From Gemmatimonadales bacterium (GTDB taxonomy: Bacteria > Gemmatimonadota > Gemmatimonadetes > Palauibacterales > Palauibacteraceae): DNA of 53,188 nucleotides. Each line of letters starts with the position of its first letter. Position 1 is the stretch's first letter. The stretch lies in NCBI GenBank assembly GCA_009838765.1, contig VXQX01000039.1:1-53188 (forward strand), in the 5' to 3' direction. Made by a program: the position numbers and the translations under genes. Shown here one piece after another: positions 1 to 9,629 of the stretch. The notes under the pieces are model-generated. The model saw nothing but the letters and a program-made list of their open reading frames with translations. It had not been told where the DNA came from and did not search any database.

Positions 1-938
1 CGTCCGTTGGGGCCCCCGGCGGATGTCGGAAGCGGCACGAGCACGGCCGGCCGGCCCGCGGCGCACAACTCGGCCAGTGACATCGCGCCCGATCGGCACA
101 GCGCAAGCGTCACCCCACCCAACTGCCGTCCCAGGTCGTCGATGTAGGGCACGACGCGCACGCGGTCCGCGAAGGGAAGCTCCGCCGTGCGCGCGGAGAT
201 TTCGGCCGCGTGGGCCGGTCCGGCGATCCACACGACCGAGACGCCGTCCGGCCACGCCGCGGCATGCCGCGCCGCCCATTCCAGGTCTCGCAGAAAGGCG
301 CGGTTGAGGCCGAGCGCACCCTGGCTCCCGCCGAAGACGAGGAGGTTCCGGCCCCGCGGCCAATCGAAGCGGGCCGGAGCCGAGCCCCCCGCACCGTCGG
401 GGCCCGACCCGCCATCCGACCCGGGCGCCACGGGATTTCCCAGCGCGCTCAGGCGCGTGCGGCCCCCGACCCGGAGCCGGGCCTCGGCCTCCGGGTACCC
501 GAGATGGATCTGATCGACGCCCGGCGCGAAAAGGCGTGTCACGAGCCCGGGAGCGGCGTTCTGTTCCTGAATCACCGCAGGAACTCCGTGCAGCCGGGCG
601 CCCGCAAGCGCGGGTCCGGCCACGTATCCCCCCGTGCCCACGACGAGCCGCGGGTCAAAATCCCGGAACGCGCGCCGTACGCCGGCAATGACGGTCGGAG
701 CCGACGCGAACAGCCGCCAGTTTCGCCATGGCCGCTGCCGGTACAGCGGTTGAAGCGGCAACAGCCGGAACTCGAACCCCGCGTCGGGCAGCACGCGCGC
801 CTCCAGGCCCCGCCGGCCGCCCAGGAACACGCATTCGACTTCGGGGGCCAGCCGACCGAAGGCGGCGGCCAGGTTCAGGGCGGGATACAGGTGGCCGCCC
901 GTGCCGCCTCCCGCGAGCAGGATACGAGGCGACGCCAT
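1..938 (-). CDS. murG: MurG, lipid II-forming GlcNAc transferase (partial, 3' end outside window)
   Basis: Transfers GlcNAc from UDP-GlcNAc to lipid I at the inner face of the membrane, giving lipid II. Translating the minus strand from the ATG at 938-936 gives MASPRILLAGGGTGGHLYPA, which holds the family's N-terminal GGGTGGH loop. Later segments read VVGTGGYVAGPA, VIQEQNAAPGLV, LLVFGGSQGALGLN and CRSGAMSLAEL, all MurG hallmarks in the right order. About 312 of the usual ~360 residues are present and the frame is open to base 1, so the gene is truncated by the window, not broken. It starts 3 bases after the ftsW stop, as the last visible gene of the dcw cluster. Confidence 0.96.
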   Translation of the reverse strand, partial: MASPRILLAGGGTGGHLYPALNLAAAFGRLAPEVECVFLGGRRGLEARVLPDAGFEFRLLPLQPLYRQRPWRNWRLFASAPTVIAGVRRAFRDFDPRLVVGTGGYVAGPALAGARLHGVPAVIQEQNAAPGLVTRLFAPGVDQIHLGYPEAEARLRVGGRTRLSALGNPVAPGSDGGSGPDGAGGSAPARFDWPRGRNLLVFGGSQGALGLNRAFLRDLEWAARHAAAWPDGVSVVWIAGPAHAAEISARTAELPFADRVRVVPYIDDLGRQLGGVTLALCRSGAMSLAELCAAGRPAVLVPLPTSAGGPNG

Positions 939-941
939 GCG

Positions 942-2096
942 TCAGCATCTCCGCCGCGAAGCCACGTTGAGCAGGATGCCCGTAACGCCGAGCGCGACGA
1001 CGAGCCCCGTGCCGCCGGAACTGATGAAGGGGAGGCTCACCCCCGTCGTGGGCAGCAGGCCCATCGTGATGCCGATGTGGCCGAACGCTCCGACGGCGAC
1101 GATCGCCGTGAGCCCGATCGCGATCAGGCGCCCGAACAGGTCCGGGGCGGACTTCGCGATCCGCAGTCCGAGGTGCGTCCACGCCAGGAAGAGGAGGAGC
1201 ATCGTCACGGCGCCGACGAACCCCCACTCCTCCGCGATGATCGGATAGATGAAATCGTTCTGCGCTTCGGGCAGGTAGTGGAGTTTCTGCGTGCTTTCGC
1301 CATAGCCCGCGCCCAGGATCCCGCCCGAGCCGATCGCGATCTGCGCCTGCTGCAACTGGTATCCGGCGCCGGAGGTGTCCGCCTCCGGATTGAGAAACGC
1401 CAGGATCCGCGTGAGCTGGTAGCTGTTCGATTGCACGAGCCGCCACACGCCCGCGCCGATGGGCAGCGCGAGGAGGAGGAAATGCCGGATGCGCATCCCC
1501 GCGGCGAAGAGCACGGTCGCCGCCAGCGCGGCTGTGATCAGCGTCGCCGATAGGTGCGGCTCGGCGGCGATGAGGACGAGCAGCGGGCCGAGGACAAGGA
1601 GGAACGGCAGCACTCCGCCCAGGAAGCTGCCGAAGTTCCGCTGCTTGCGCACGGCGAGCGCGGCCGTCCAGAGGACGACCGCAACCTTCGCGAGTTCGGA
1701 GGGCTGAAAGGTCGCGGGCCCGAGGATCAGCCAGCGGCGGGATCCGTTCCGGACGGGCGCGATGTCCGTCGTGAAGGGGAGAATCATGACGACGAGAAGT
1801 ACCCCCACCACCCCGAGGATCGGCCACGCATACCGGCGGTAGGTGCGATAGTCGATGAAGGCGGCCACGATCAACGCCACGAGACCGACGGCGGCGCGGG
1901 CCAATTGGCTCATGAGCACGTGGTTCCCGGGCAGGCCGCTCTGCTGCGCCGCGAAGGAACTCGCGGAATAGACGGAGACGAGCCCGAACACGACGAGGAC
2001 CAGCGTGACCCCGATGAGCGCATTTCGCACCCACGCCGGCGAGCCGGCGAACTCCTGAACGCGCGGGATTTCCCGCGAGATGGCGTGGTCCGTCAC
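942..2096 (-). CDS. ftsW: FtsW/RodA-family lipid II polymerase (SEDS)
   Basis: Septal peptidoglycan glycosyltransferase of the SEDS family, an integral membrane protein that works with the class B PBP encoded upstream. The 384-residue product has about ten hydrophobic segments from residue ~24 on. It carries SEDS signatures: GYGESTQKLHYLPEAQNDFI, then FIYPIIAEEWGFVGA, and near the C-terminus GLLPTTGVSLPFISSGGTG. I chose the GTG at 2096-2094 because it forms a GTGA overlap with the murD stop; an upstream in-frame start would add ~15 residues inside murD. Its place between murD and murG in a dcw cluster favours FtsW over RodA. Confidence 0.95.
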   Translation of the reverse strand: MTDHAISREIPRVQEFAGSPAWVRNALIGVTLVLVVFGLVSVYSASSFAAQQSGLPGNHVLMSQLARAAVGLVALIVAAFIDYRTYRRYAWPILGVVGVLLVVMILPFTTDIAPVRNGSRRWLILGPATFQPSELAKVAVVLWTAALAVRKQRNFGSFLGGVLPFLLVLGPLLVLIAAEPHLSATLITAALAATVLFAAGMRIRHFLLLALPIGAGVWRLVQSNSYQLTRILAFLNPEADTSGAGYQLQQAQIAIGSGGILGAGYGESTQKLHYLPEAQNDFIYPIIAEEWGFVGAVTMLLLFLAWTHLGLRIAKSAPDLFGRLIAIGLTAIVAVGAFGHIGITMGLLPTTGVSLPFISSGGTGLVVALGVTGILLNVASRRRC

Positions 2097-3502
2097 GTCG
2101 CCCGCTCCGAGTCCGCGCCTTCGTACGATTCCCGGACGCACCGCTCGAACGTCCGGCCGCGCTTCCGGTAATCCGGGAACATGTCGTAGCTGGAGCAGGC
2201 CGGGGAGAAGAGGACGACATCGCCTGGATGGGCGGCCTCGCGCGCCAGACGCACGAGTTGCGGAAACCCGCGGGCGACCTCGACCGGCGCCACATCGCCC
2301 AGTTCCCGGACGATCTGCGGCGCCGCCTCTCCGAACGCGATCAGGGCCCGCGCGTTCGCGCCCAGTGCGGGCGCGAGCGACCGGTAGGACTCACCCTTGT
2401 GCCGGCCTCCGAGGAGGGCCACGAGCGGCCGGTCGAACGCGTTGAGGGCGACGCGGGTCGCGGAGACGTTCGTCCCCTTGGAATCGTTGATCCACAGGAC
2501 GCCCGCGAACTCGCCTACCCTCTGGAGGCGATGCGGGAGCCCCTGGAAGGAGGCGAGCCCGGCTCCGATCGCCGCGGCCTCGCATCCGGCGAGCGCCGCC
2601 CCGAGACCCGCCAGGAGCGCGTTCATGACATTGTGGACGCCGACGAGTTGGAGTTCGGCGGCCGCGATCCACGGTTGCCGCGCTCCCCCGGCCTCGAGAC
2701 GCTGGACCAGCTTCCCGGCATCATCCAGCCATGCGCCCGGCTCGCTTTGCGGCTCGATGGAAGCGAGGTAGCGGCGGCCGGCGGCCGGTTCCGCCATGGC
2801 GAGCACGGCGTCGTCATCTCCGTTCAGGACCCAACGGCTGTCCTCATCGGCGTTCGCGAACAGCCGCGCCTTGTCCTCGTAGTAGCGTTCGAGACTCGAA
2901 TACCAGTCGAGGTGGTCCGCGGCGAGGTTCACGAGGACCCCGATCTCGGGCCGGAACGCCCGGAGATCGGCGAGCTGAAAGGAACTCAGTTCGACCACGA
3001 GCCAGTCCGGCTGCCGTTTCATCAGCGGAATCTCGGAGAGCGGGCGGCCGATGTTCCCCGCGGTGAGCGCGTCCACGCCGGCCTGCTGCAGCAGGTGCCC
3101 GCAGAGCGCCGTCGTCGTCGTCTTGCCGTTCGTGCCCGTGATGCCGATGACCCGCGAGCGGAGGTGGCGATAGGCGACTTCGATTTCGGCCACGGTGGGC
3201 ACTCCGGCTTCCGCTACGGTCCGCCGAATCTCGGCGGTCGGCGAGATTCCGGGGCTCGTCACGACGAGGTCGGCGTTCAGGATCCGCTCCACGTCGTGTC
3301 GTCCCACCTCTGCGTCGATGCCTTCGGCGGCAAGGGCTTCCACGGCCTCGCGCTGCCGCGGACCCTCGAAAGCGTCGCTCGCGTACACCTCCGCTCCGAG
3401 CGCATGCAGGAGCCGCGCGGCGGCCGTCCCGGACACCCCGAGTCCGAGGACGGCCACGGGCTCGCCGGGCCCGAAGAGCGGAGCGCGACGGTCGTCGGAC
3501 AT
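2093..3502 (-). CDS. murD: MurD, UDP-MurNAc-L-alanine:D-glutamate ligase
   Basis: Cytoplasmic ATP-dependent ligase adding D-Glu to UDP-MurNAc-L-Ala. The 469-residue product starts MSDDRRAPLFGPGEPVAVLG, with an N-terminal Rossmann-type glycine motif (residues ~18-25), the Mur ligase ATP-binding motif GITGTNGKTTT (Lys127), NDSKGTN and a C-terminal SPACSSYDMF, all typical of MurD. ATG 3502-3500 overlaps the mraY stop (TGATG). The same frame is open upstream to 4315, but that part is an mraY shadow. Its end overlaps ftsW by four bases, so the genes are probably translationally coupled. Confidence 0.97.
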   Translation of the reverse strand: MSDDRRAPLFGPGEPVAVLGLGVSGTAAARLLHALGAEVYASDAFEGPRQREAVEALAAEGIDAEVGRHDVERILNADLVVTSPGISPTAEIRRTVAEAGVPTVAEIEVAYRHLRSRVIGITGTNGKTTTTALCGHLLQQAGVDALTAGNIGRPLSEIPLMKRQPDWLVVELSSFQLADLRAFRPEIGVLVNLAADHLDWYSSLERYYEDKARLFANADEDSRWVLNGDDDAVLAMAEPAAGRRYLASIEPQSEPGAWLDDAGKLVQRLEAGGARQPWIAAAELQLVGVHNVMNALLAGLGAALAGCEAAAIGAGLASFQGLPHRLQRVGEFAGVLWINDSKGTNVSATRVALNAFDRPLVALLGGRHKGESYRSLAPALGANARALIAFGEAAPQIVRELGDVAPVEVARGFPQLVRLAREAAHPGDVVLFSPACSSYDMFPDYRKRGRTFERCVRESYEGADSERAT

Positions 3503-4608
3503 CAGCGGATCTTGAGGGTCGCCAGGCCGACGAGCGCGCAGATGACGCCGACGATGTAGAAGCGCGTGACGACCTGCGTCTCGGGCCAGCCAAGTTTCTC
3601 GAAGTGGTGATGGAGCGGGGCCATGCGCAGGAGCCGGCGGCCCTCGCCCCACCGCCGGCGGCTGAACTTGAACCATCCGGTCTGGAGGATCACCGACAGG
3701 CCTTCGAGGACGAACACGCCCCCGACGATGACGAGGAGGAATTCCGACTTGAGCAGCACGGCGACCGCGCCGATCGCGCCTCCGAGCGCCAGCGCCCCGG
3801 TGTCGCCCATGATGACCTGCGCCGGATGGGCGTTGAACCAGAGGAAGCCGATCGCCGCCCCCGCCAGCGCGGCGCAGAACACCGACAGTTCCCCGGCCCC
3901 GTTCAGGTACAGGACACCGAGGTAGGCCGACGTGTCCACCCGGCCGATCGCGTAGGCGAAGGCGCCGAAGGTGAGGGCGGCGATCGCCGCGAGTCCCGTG
4001 GCCAGCCCGTCGAGACCATCCGTCAGGTTCACGGTGTTCGCGCTTCCCGCCACGACTATGGCGACGAACAGCGGAAAGATGGCCGGAGTGAGAACGACGG
4101 TCAGGTCCTTGAAGAACGGGAGCATGGTCTGAGTCGCCCCGTAGGAGGAGAGGGGCTGCCAGAGGAGGAACCCGCCGAGCGCCAGACCGAGAACGAACTG
4201 CCAGATCAGTTTGTACCGCGCGATCAGGCCGCGCGGGTGGCGGCGAACGATCTTCAGATAGTCGTCCATGAAGCCGATGGCGCCCATCCAGGCGGTGACG
4301 ACGAGGGCGACCCACACGTACGTGTTGTCCAGGCGTGCCCAGAGGAGGGTGGGCAGGAGACAGGCGGTGAGGATGATGATGCCGCCCATGGTCGGTGTGC
4401 CCGCCTTCACGAGGTGCGTCGCCGGCCCGTCGGCTCGCACGACCTGGCCGATGCCGTGCTTCCTGAGTCTGCGGATCACCCCGGGCCCGATGATGAACGC
4501 GGTGAGGAGGGCGGTCACCATGGCGCCGGCCGCGCGGAACGAAATGTACTGGAACACGTTGAACAGGATATGCTGGTCCGCCAACGGGAAGAGGAAGCGG
4601 TAGAGCAT
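3502..4608 (-). CDS. mraY: MraY, phospho-MurNAc-pentapeptide translocase
   Basis: Polytopic membrane enzyme moving phospho-MurNAc-pentapeptide from UDP to undecaprenyl phosphate, making lipid I. The product is 368 residues, the normal length. It shows KAGTPTMGGIIIL near residue 69, the aspartate-rich GFMDDYLK loop, NLTDGLDGLATG and a C-terminal APLHHHFEKLGWPE containing the conserved HHH. About ten transmembrane segments are evident. The ATG overlaps the murF stop by one base (TGATG), and the 3' end overlaps murD in the same way. Confidence 0.98.
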   Translation of the reverse strand: MLYRFLFPLADQHILFNVFQYISFRAAGAMVTALLTAFIIGPGVIRRLRKHGIGQVVRADGPATHLVKAGTPTMGGIIILTACLLPTLLWARLDNTYVWVALVVTAWMGAIGFMDDYLKIVRRHPRGLIARYKLIWQFVLGLALGGFLLWQPLSSYGATQTMLPFFKDLTVVLTPAIFPLFVAIVVAGSANTVNLTDGLDGLATGLAAIAALTFGAFAYAIGRVDTSAYLGVLYLNGAGELSVFCAALAGAAIGFLWFNAHPAQVIMGDTGALALGGAIGAVAVLLKSEFLLVIVGGVFVLEGLSVILQTGWFKFSRRRWGEGRRLLRMAPLHHHFEKLGWPETQVVTRFYIVGVICALVGLATLKIR

Positions 4609-6005
4609 CAGGCGCCCCCTCCGAAACGGGCTTCCAGTGCCTCGATGACCCGCTCGAGCCGGGCGCCGCGCGAACCCTTTACGAGCACGACCTCATCTCC
4701 TTCCAGGGCGTCCGCGAACGGGCGCACGGCCGCTTCGGGGTCCTCCGCCCTGATCAGCGAGTGACCGTGCATGCCGTCGAACGGCGCGTCAAAGAAGAGG
4801 CCCGTGGCGGCGATGACATCGAACCCCGCCGCGCGCATCTCGGCGCCGATCTCGCGGTGCGCCCTGGCCTCCTGCGCGCCGAGTTCGAGCATCGAACCCG
4901 CGAAAACGGCGCGGCGGCGGCCGGGGAGCAGATTGCGGGTCTGGGCGATCGCTGCCCGGAACGAGTCCGGGTTGGCGTTGTAGCAGTCGGCCAGCACCGT
5001 CAGGCGCCCGATCCGGCGCAGCGCGCCGCGCAGGCCGAGCGGCTCGTAGCGCGCCAGCCCGCGGGCGGCCGCGTCGGACGGCACCTCCAGCGATTCGGCC
5101 AGCGCCGCCGCGATCAGCGCGTCCCGCAGGTGATGCTCGCCGCCCACGCCCAGCGCGACGCGAGTTCCGCAGCGGCGGAACTCGATCCGGTCCGCTTCGA
5201 CCGTGTACGCCTCCGGTGCGAAGCCGGCCCCCGGCCCGAAGCCGGCCACGATCGCGTCGGGCCGGTGCGCCCGGGCGGCCTCCGCGAGAATAACGGGTTC
5301 CTCCCCCACGACGAGCGCGCCGCGGCCCGAGGCGCCGCGCGCCAGAGCCATCTTTTCTCGCAACACGCCATCCACATCGCCGAAACACTCGAGGTGCGCA
5401 GAACCCACGGTCGTGATGACGACGTGATCCGGCCGCGCGATCTGCGCCAGTCGGGCGATCTCGCCCGGCTCGCTCGCGCCCACCTCGAGGACCCAGGCAT
5501 CCGCATCGGGAGGAGCGCGCAGGATTGTGAGCGGGAGCCCTACCTGGCTGTTGTAGTTTCCCTCGGTACGGTATACGCGGCGGGATTCGGAGAGGGCGCA
5601 GGCGATCATCTCCTTCACGGTCGTCTTGCCCGAACTGCCCGTGATCGCCACGACGGTGGCGCTGGATTCGCGCCGCGCCCGGGCCGCGAGATCACCGAGC
5701 GCCGTCAGGGGATCGGCAACCGGAAAGTACTCCATCGCCAGCGCCGGGTCCTCCCGTCCGGCGCGGACGATCGCGCCCGGCGCGCCACGGGCCGCCGCCT
5801 GCGGAAGGAAATCGGCGGCATCGTGCCGCGCCCCGGCGAGCGCCACGAACAACTCCCCGCGCTTCAGCGTCCTCGAATCGCACGATACCCCTGTGTACGC
5901 GCCCTCTCCGACGCCGTCCGTCCCGCCGGCGCCGCCGGCGTCCGGGCCGAGCGCTGCCCGAATCCAGTCCGAGCGCAACGCCGGGGCCTGCGTCGCCGCC
6001 GTCAC
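4608..6005 (-). CDS. murF: MurF, UDP-MurNAc-tripeptide:D-Ala-D-Ala ligase
   Basis: Cytoplasmic ligase adding D-Ala-D-Ala to UDP-MurNAc-tripeptide. From the GTG at 6005-6003 the protein has 465 residues. It has the N-terminal SCDSRTLKRGELFVALAG substrate domain (residues ~41-58), the P-loop ITGSSGKTTVKEMI (Lys127), CYNANPDSF and a final VLVKGSRGARLERV, all MurF hallmarks. The frame is open far upstream (to 7430), but that part is antisense-frame noise over murE. The GTGA overlap with the murE stop fixes the start. The Gly-rich stretch at residues ~20-36 is not a family feature. Confidence 0.96.
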   Translation of the reverse strand: MTAATQAPALRSDWIRAALGPDAGGAGGTDGVGEGAYTGVSCDSRTLKRGELFVALAGARHDAADFLPQAAARGAPGAIVRAGREDPALAMEYFPVADPLTALGDLAARARRESSATVVAITGSSGKTTVKEMIACALSESRRVYRTEGNYNSQVGLPLTILRAPPDADAWVLEVGASEPGEIARLAQIARPDHVVITTVGSAHLECFGDVDGVLREKMALARGASGRGALVVGEEPVILAEAARAHRPDAIVAGFGPGAGFAPEAYTVEADRIEFRRCGTRVALGVGGEHHLRDALIAAALAESLEVPSDAAARGLARYEPLGLRGALRRIGRLTVLADCYNANPDSFRAAIAQTRNLLPGRRRAVFAGSMLELGAQEARAHREIGAEMRAAGFDVIAATGLFFDAPFDGMHGHSLIRAEDPEAAVRPFADALEGDEVVLVKGSRGARLERVIEALEARFGGGA

Positions 6006-7498
6006 GCCGTCCCTCCGGCGACTCCGGACGCGCCGGGAAGCGCGGGGAGGAGATCCTCCACGATCCGGCGCTCGTCGAACGGCAGCCGCTCTCCGCCGAT
6101 GACCTGGTACGTCTCGTGCCCCTTGCCGAGCAGCGCGACCGCGTCGGCCGGCCCGGCCTCGGCGAGTCCCCGCGCGATCGCCGCCCGTCGGTCGACGACG
6201 ATCTCGTAGCTGTCCGGCGGGAGCCCGACGACCATCTGCCGGCAGATCTCCGACGGGTCTTCCGACCGGGGATTGTCGCTCGTAACGATGGCCACATCCG
6301 CCAGGCGTGCCAGGATGCTCCCCATCTGCGGCCGCTTGCCGGGGTCCCGGTCGCCGCCGCAGCCGAGGAGGGCGATGACCCGGCCCGGCACGATGGCCCG
6401 CAGCGAGGACAGCGCCCGCTCGCACGAATCCGGGTTGTGCGCGAAGTCGCGGATCACGAGAACCGGCTCTCTCGATAGCACCTCCATGCGCCCGGGCACC
6501 GACGGTGCCGATGAGAGTCGTGCGGCGATCCGTTCGAGCGGCATGCCGAGGCCCCAGGCGATTGCCGCGGCTGCGAGGGCGTTTCGCACGTTGAAATCGG
6601 CGGGAAGCGGAAGCGACACGGCGGCGGCCTCGCTCGGCGTCCGCAGCGTGAATCGCGCCCCCCCAGCGTGCAGGACGAGTCGATCCGGCCAGACGTCGGC
6701 CGTCGACTCGAAGCCGTAGCGGAGCGTCGTGGCTTTCGGCGGCGCGATCTCCTTCCAGGCCGGTTCGTCGTCGTTCACTGCGCAGACGCCACCCGGCGCG
6801 AGCAGGTCGAGCAGGCGCAGCTTGGCCTCCCGATACGCTTCCAGGTCCGGGTGGTATTCGAGGTGCTCGCGGCTGAAACTCGTGAAGCCCACGGCATCGA
6901 ACGAGCAACCATCGGCCCGGCGCTGGTCGAGCGCGTGCGACGAAACCTCGAGCACGGCCGCCTCGGCGCCGCTCGCCCGCAGGGCGGCCAGTTCGAGGGC
7001 CAGATCGATCGGATCGGGTGTCGTCAGCCCCGGTGCCCCGATCCTGCCGTCGATGGATACGGTGCCCAGGGTGCCCAACGCCGCGGCGGGGCCCGCATCG
7101 TTCAGGATCCAGCGCGTGAGCCAGGCGGTGGTCGACTTTCCGTTGGTTCCCGTGACGCCGATCAGGCGGAGCGCGCCGCCCGGGTCGCCGGCGAAGAGTG
7201 CGGCGAGATGGGACACGGCCGCCCGAGCATCGCGAACGACCAGTTGCGGCAGATCGACATCGGCGACGCGCTCGACCACGGCGGCACCGGCCCCGGCGCG
7301 GTGCGCGGCTTCGATGAACGCATGACCATCGACCCGCGTCCCCGGCATCGCGCAGAAGAGGTCGCCGGCGCCGACCCGGCGGGAGTCCGAACGCAATGCG
7401 AAAAACTCCGCGGGAGGAACCCCTCTCCACCGCGGCTCGAGGCCCGCTTCGTCGAGCCTGTGCTCGACCTGTCGATTCGTCGTTGTCTGCTGCGGCAA
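6002..7498 (-). CDS. murE: MurE, UDP-MurNAc-L-Ala-D-Glu:meso-DAP ligase
   Basis: Adds the third residue of the stem peptide. The 498-residue protein has the N-terminal SDSRRVGAGDLFCAMPGT region, the P-loop GVTGTNGKSTTAWL (Lys121), a conserved Lys in AYREAKLRLL (Lys226, the usual carbamylated lysine) and DNPRSEDP at 408-415. DNPR is the known specificity motif for meso-diaminopimelate; Lys-type enzymes have D(D/N)P(N/A). This predicts DAP-type peptidoglycan. The start codon is a TTG (7498-7496) with GGGAGG about 14 nt upstream, so the exact start is slightly uncertain. A 106-nt gap separates it from the PBP gene, the longest inside the cluster. Confidence 0.96.
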   Translation of the reverse strand: MPQQTTTNRQVEHRLDEAGLEPRWRGVPPAEFFALRSDSRRVGAGDLFCAMPGTRVDGHAFIEAAHRAGAGAAVVERVADVDLPQLVVRDARAAVSHLAALFAGDPGGALRLIGVTGTNGKSTTAWLTRWILNDAGPAAALGTLGTVSIDGRIGAPGLTTPDPIDLALELAALRASGAEAAVLEVSSHALDQRRADGCSFDAVGFTSFSREHLEYHPDLEAYREAKLRLLDLLAPGGVCAVNDDEPAWKEIAPPKATTLRYGFESTADVWPDRLVLHAGGARFTLRTPSEAAAVSLPLPADFNVRNALAAAAIAWGLGMPLERIAARLSSAPSVPGRMEVLSREPVLVIRDFAHNPDSCERALSSLRAIVPGRVIALLGCGGDRDPGKRPQMGSILARLADVAIVTSDNPRSEDPSEICRQMVVGLPPDSYEIVVDRRAAIARGLAEAGPADAVALLGKGHETYQVIGGERLPFDERRIVEDLLPALPGASGVAGGTA

Positions 7499-7604
7499 AG
7501 TCCGGTGATTAACCTCCCTCCCATCTTGTATTCCCGAGACTCGCCTTCGTTTCGTTCTTCCATCTCGGTTCAGCGCGAGACGCCCTCGGCTATCTCCGCA
7601 CGCG

Positions 7605-9629
7605 CTATCTCAGCACGACGGTCGCACCCCGGAGCAATTCGCTCCCGGGCGCCGGGCTCTGTCCCGCGACGCTCCCCTGCCCGCGCCATTCCACGCGGAG
7701 GCCGAGCGCGTGCAGGCGCGCGACGGCCGACCGCGCGGACAGCCCCGCCAGGTCGGGCAGCGCGACGACGCCTCGCGCGCTCGCGGCGGTCGCGTTGGCC
7801 GTGCCGGTCGCGCCCCTTCCGCTGGAGGCGAAGATGACGGCTCCTTCCGGCGGGCCGGCCTCCGAGCCGCCGGACCACGGCCGCGGACGGGCGTCGGCGA
7901 CGACCAGCCGTGGATCCACCTGCACGCCGTCGGCCGCGAGCGCCGCCCGGAGGGTCGCCTGGCTCGTGGGCGCCGCGATCGCACCACCGTAGTAGACGCC
8001 TCCCTTCGGGTCCTCGATTCGCGTGAGGATGACGATCCGCGGATCATCCGCCGGCGCGAAGCCGACGAAGGAGGCGCGGTAGCGCCCAGGCGCGTAGCGG
8101 CCGTTCACGGCGAGTCGGGCCGTGCCGGTCTTTCCGGCCACCGCGAACTGCGCCATGCCTGCGAGCGTTCCGGTACCCTCCCGTACGACCTCCTCCAGCA
8201 CTCCACGAACCGCCGCCGCCACATCCTCGGATATGACGCGCCGCACGGGACTCGGTTCGAAGCGCTGCACCACGCGCCCGAACGGGTCCCGTATTTCCCG
8301 AACGAGGCGCGGGCGCATCAGCACGCCGCCGTTCGCGATGGCGCCGTAGGCGATGGCGAGCTGCAGGGATGTGGCGGAGATCTCGTACCCGATCGCGTGC
8401 GAAGCAGCGCTCAGCGAGGTCCACGACTCCGGCCGGCTCAGGCGCCCGGGCGATTCGGACAGGTGCCCCAGCTGCGTCCGCATGCCGAAACCGAAATCCC
8501 GCAGGTAGCGGTGCTGCACCGCGGGCGTCAGGCGGGCGGACAGTTTCGCGGCCCCCACGTTGCTCGATTTGGAGATGATCCCGCGTACACTCAGCGTATC
8601 GTAGCCGTGGACGTCGGAGATCACTCTCGAGCCCATCCGCAGCCTGCCGTCCTCCACATCCACGATCTCGTCCAGATCGGCGACACCCTCGCTGAGGAGG
8701 GACGCGAGAAGGAACGGCTTCAGCGTGGAGCCGGGTTCATACGGATCGCTGAGGCCCGAGATCCGGTCGACCGCCCCTTCGGTGCGTTCACTCGCCAGCG
8801 CGAGGATTTCGCCGGTACGTGGGTCGAGGAGGACGATGTCGCCGCCGTCCGCCCCCGTCGTCGCGATCGCGCGCGCAAGTTCGTTCTCGGCGATCCGCTG
8901 CAGTTCGGCGTCGAGCGTGAGCACGACGTCGTGTCCGGGCACCGCCTCGATGACCTGTCCCCCCGGTGGACGGTACGCGTTGCGGTGGCCGTCGAGCCGA
9001 ACCTCCGCACGGCCGGGTTCGCCGACCAGCCAGGCGTCCAGATCGGCTTCGAGGCCCGTCCCGCCCCGGCCGTCGGTCCCCACGGCGCCGATGAGGCGGC
9101 GGCCCATGCTGCGAGGGTATTCTCTCGCGGACCGGCTCTCGAAGTAGATGCCCCGTCCGATGGTCCGTTGCAGCCGAACACGCTCCTCGTCGCTCACGTC
9201 GCTGGCGACGAGAGACCAACCGCCCGCGGCCGCGGCTACGGCGCTACGGCGCTCCGCTGCGACGGGCACGACCGAGGCGACGGCCTCCACGGCCTCGGCC
9301 CGGTCGACGCGCAGTTCGCCCACGGCGAGGAAAACCTGGTATCGCGTGTCCGGCGCCGCGAGGACGCGGCCACGGCGATCCAGAATCCGCCCTCGCACCG
9401 CGGGCAAGGGCTCCCACTCCTCGCTCTGCGCGACCTGCCTCGCGCGATGCGCCTCGCTCTCCACGATCTGGAGGTCGCCCAGGCGCACGGCATACGCCAA
9501 CGCTACGAGGGTGAACGCGACGCCCAGCGTACGATGCCGGATGCGATGCGTGCGTGCGAGCGCCGCCTCCCGCGCGTCGCCCGCAAAGCCCTCGAGCTGC
9601 GTCGTGCTGTGAATGCCGAAACGCGTCAC
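7605..9629 (-). CDS. ftsI: Class B penicillin-binding protein (FtsI-type) with one C-terminal PASTA domain
   Basis: Septal DD-transpeptidase that crosslinks the glycan made by FtsW. The 674-residue protein has one membrane anchor at ~34-51, a PBP dimerisation region starting at RGRILDRRGRVLA (~79-91), and the transpeptidase motifs STLK (Ser301 nucleophile, Lys304), SSN (355-357) and KTG (500-502). Residues ~621-674 (VALPDLAGLSARSAVARL onward) form a single PASTA domain. PASTA-bearing PBPs in dcw clusters are common in Gram-positives and some other phyla, and absent from E. coli FtsI. The start is a GTG in a GTGA overlap with the ftsL-like gene. Confidence 0.94.
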   Translation of the reverse strand: MTRFGIHSTTQLEGFAGDAREAALARTHRIRHRTLGVAFTLVALAYAVRLGDLQIVESEAHRARQVAQSEEWEPLPAVRGRILDRRGRVLAAPDTRYQVFLAVGELRVDRAEAVEAVASVVPVAAERRSAVAAAAGGWSLVASDVSDEERVRLQRTIGRGIYFESRSAREYPRSMGRRLIGAVGTDGRGGTGLEADLDAWLVGEPGRAEVRLDGHRNAYRPPGGQVIEAVPGHDVVLTLDAELQRIAENELARAIATTGADGGDIVLLDPRTGEILALASERTEGAVDRISGLSDPYEPGSTLKPFLLASLLSEGVADLDEIVDVEDGRLRMGSRVISDVHGYDTLSVRGIISKSSNVGAAKLSARLTPAVQHRYLRDFGFGMRTQLGHLSESPGRLSRPESWTSLSAASHAIGYEISATSLQLAIAYGAIANGGVLMRPRLVREIRDPFGRVVQRFEPSPVRRVISEDVAAAVRGVLEEVVREGTGTLAGMAQFAVAGKTGTARLAVNGRYAPGRYRASFVGFAPADDPRIVILTRIEDPKGGVYYGGAIAAPTSQATLRAALAADGVQVDPRLVVADARPRPWSGGSEAGPPEGAVIFASSGRGATGTANATAASARGVVALPDLAGLSARSAVARLHALGLRVEWRGQGSVAGQSPAPGSELLRGATVVLR

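Noticed and set aside
210-1553. 447-residue plus-strand frame over murG and ftsW
   Set aside because: Arg/Glu/Gln-rich shadow of the two minus-strand genes; no domain and no ribosome-binding site.
4608-7430. 940-residue minus-strand frame
   Set aside because: Only the part from 6005 is MurF. The rest runs out of frame across murE and is shadow sequence.
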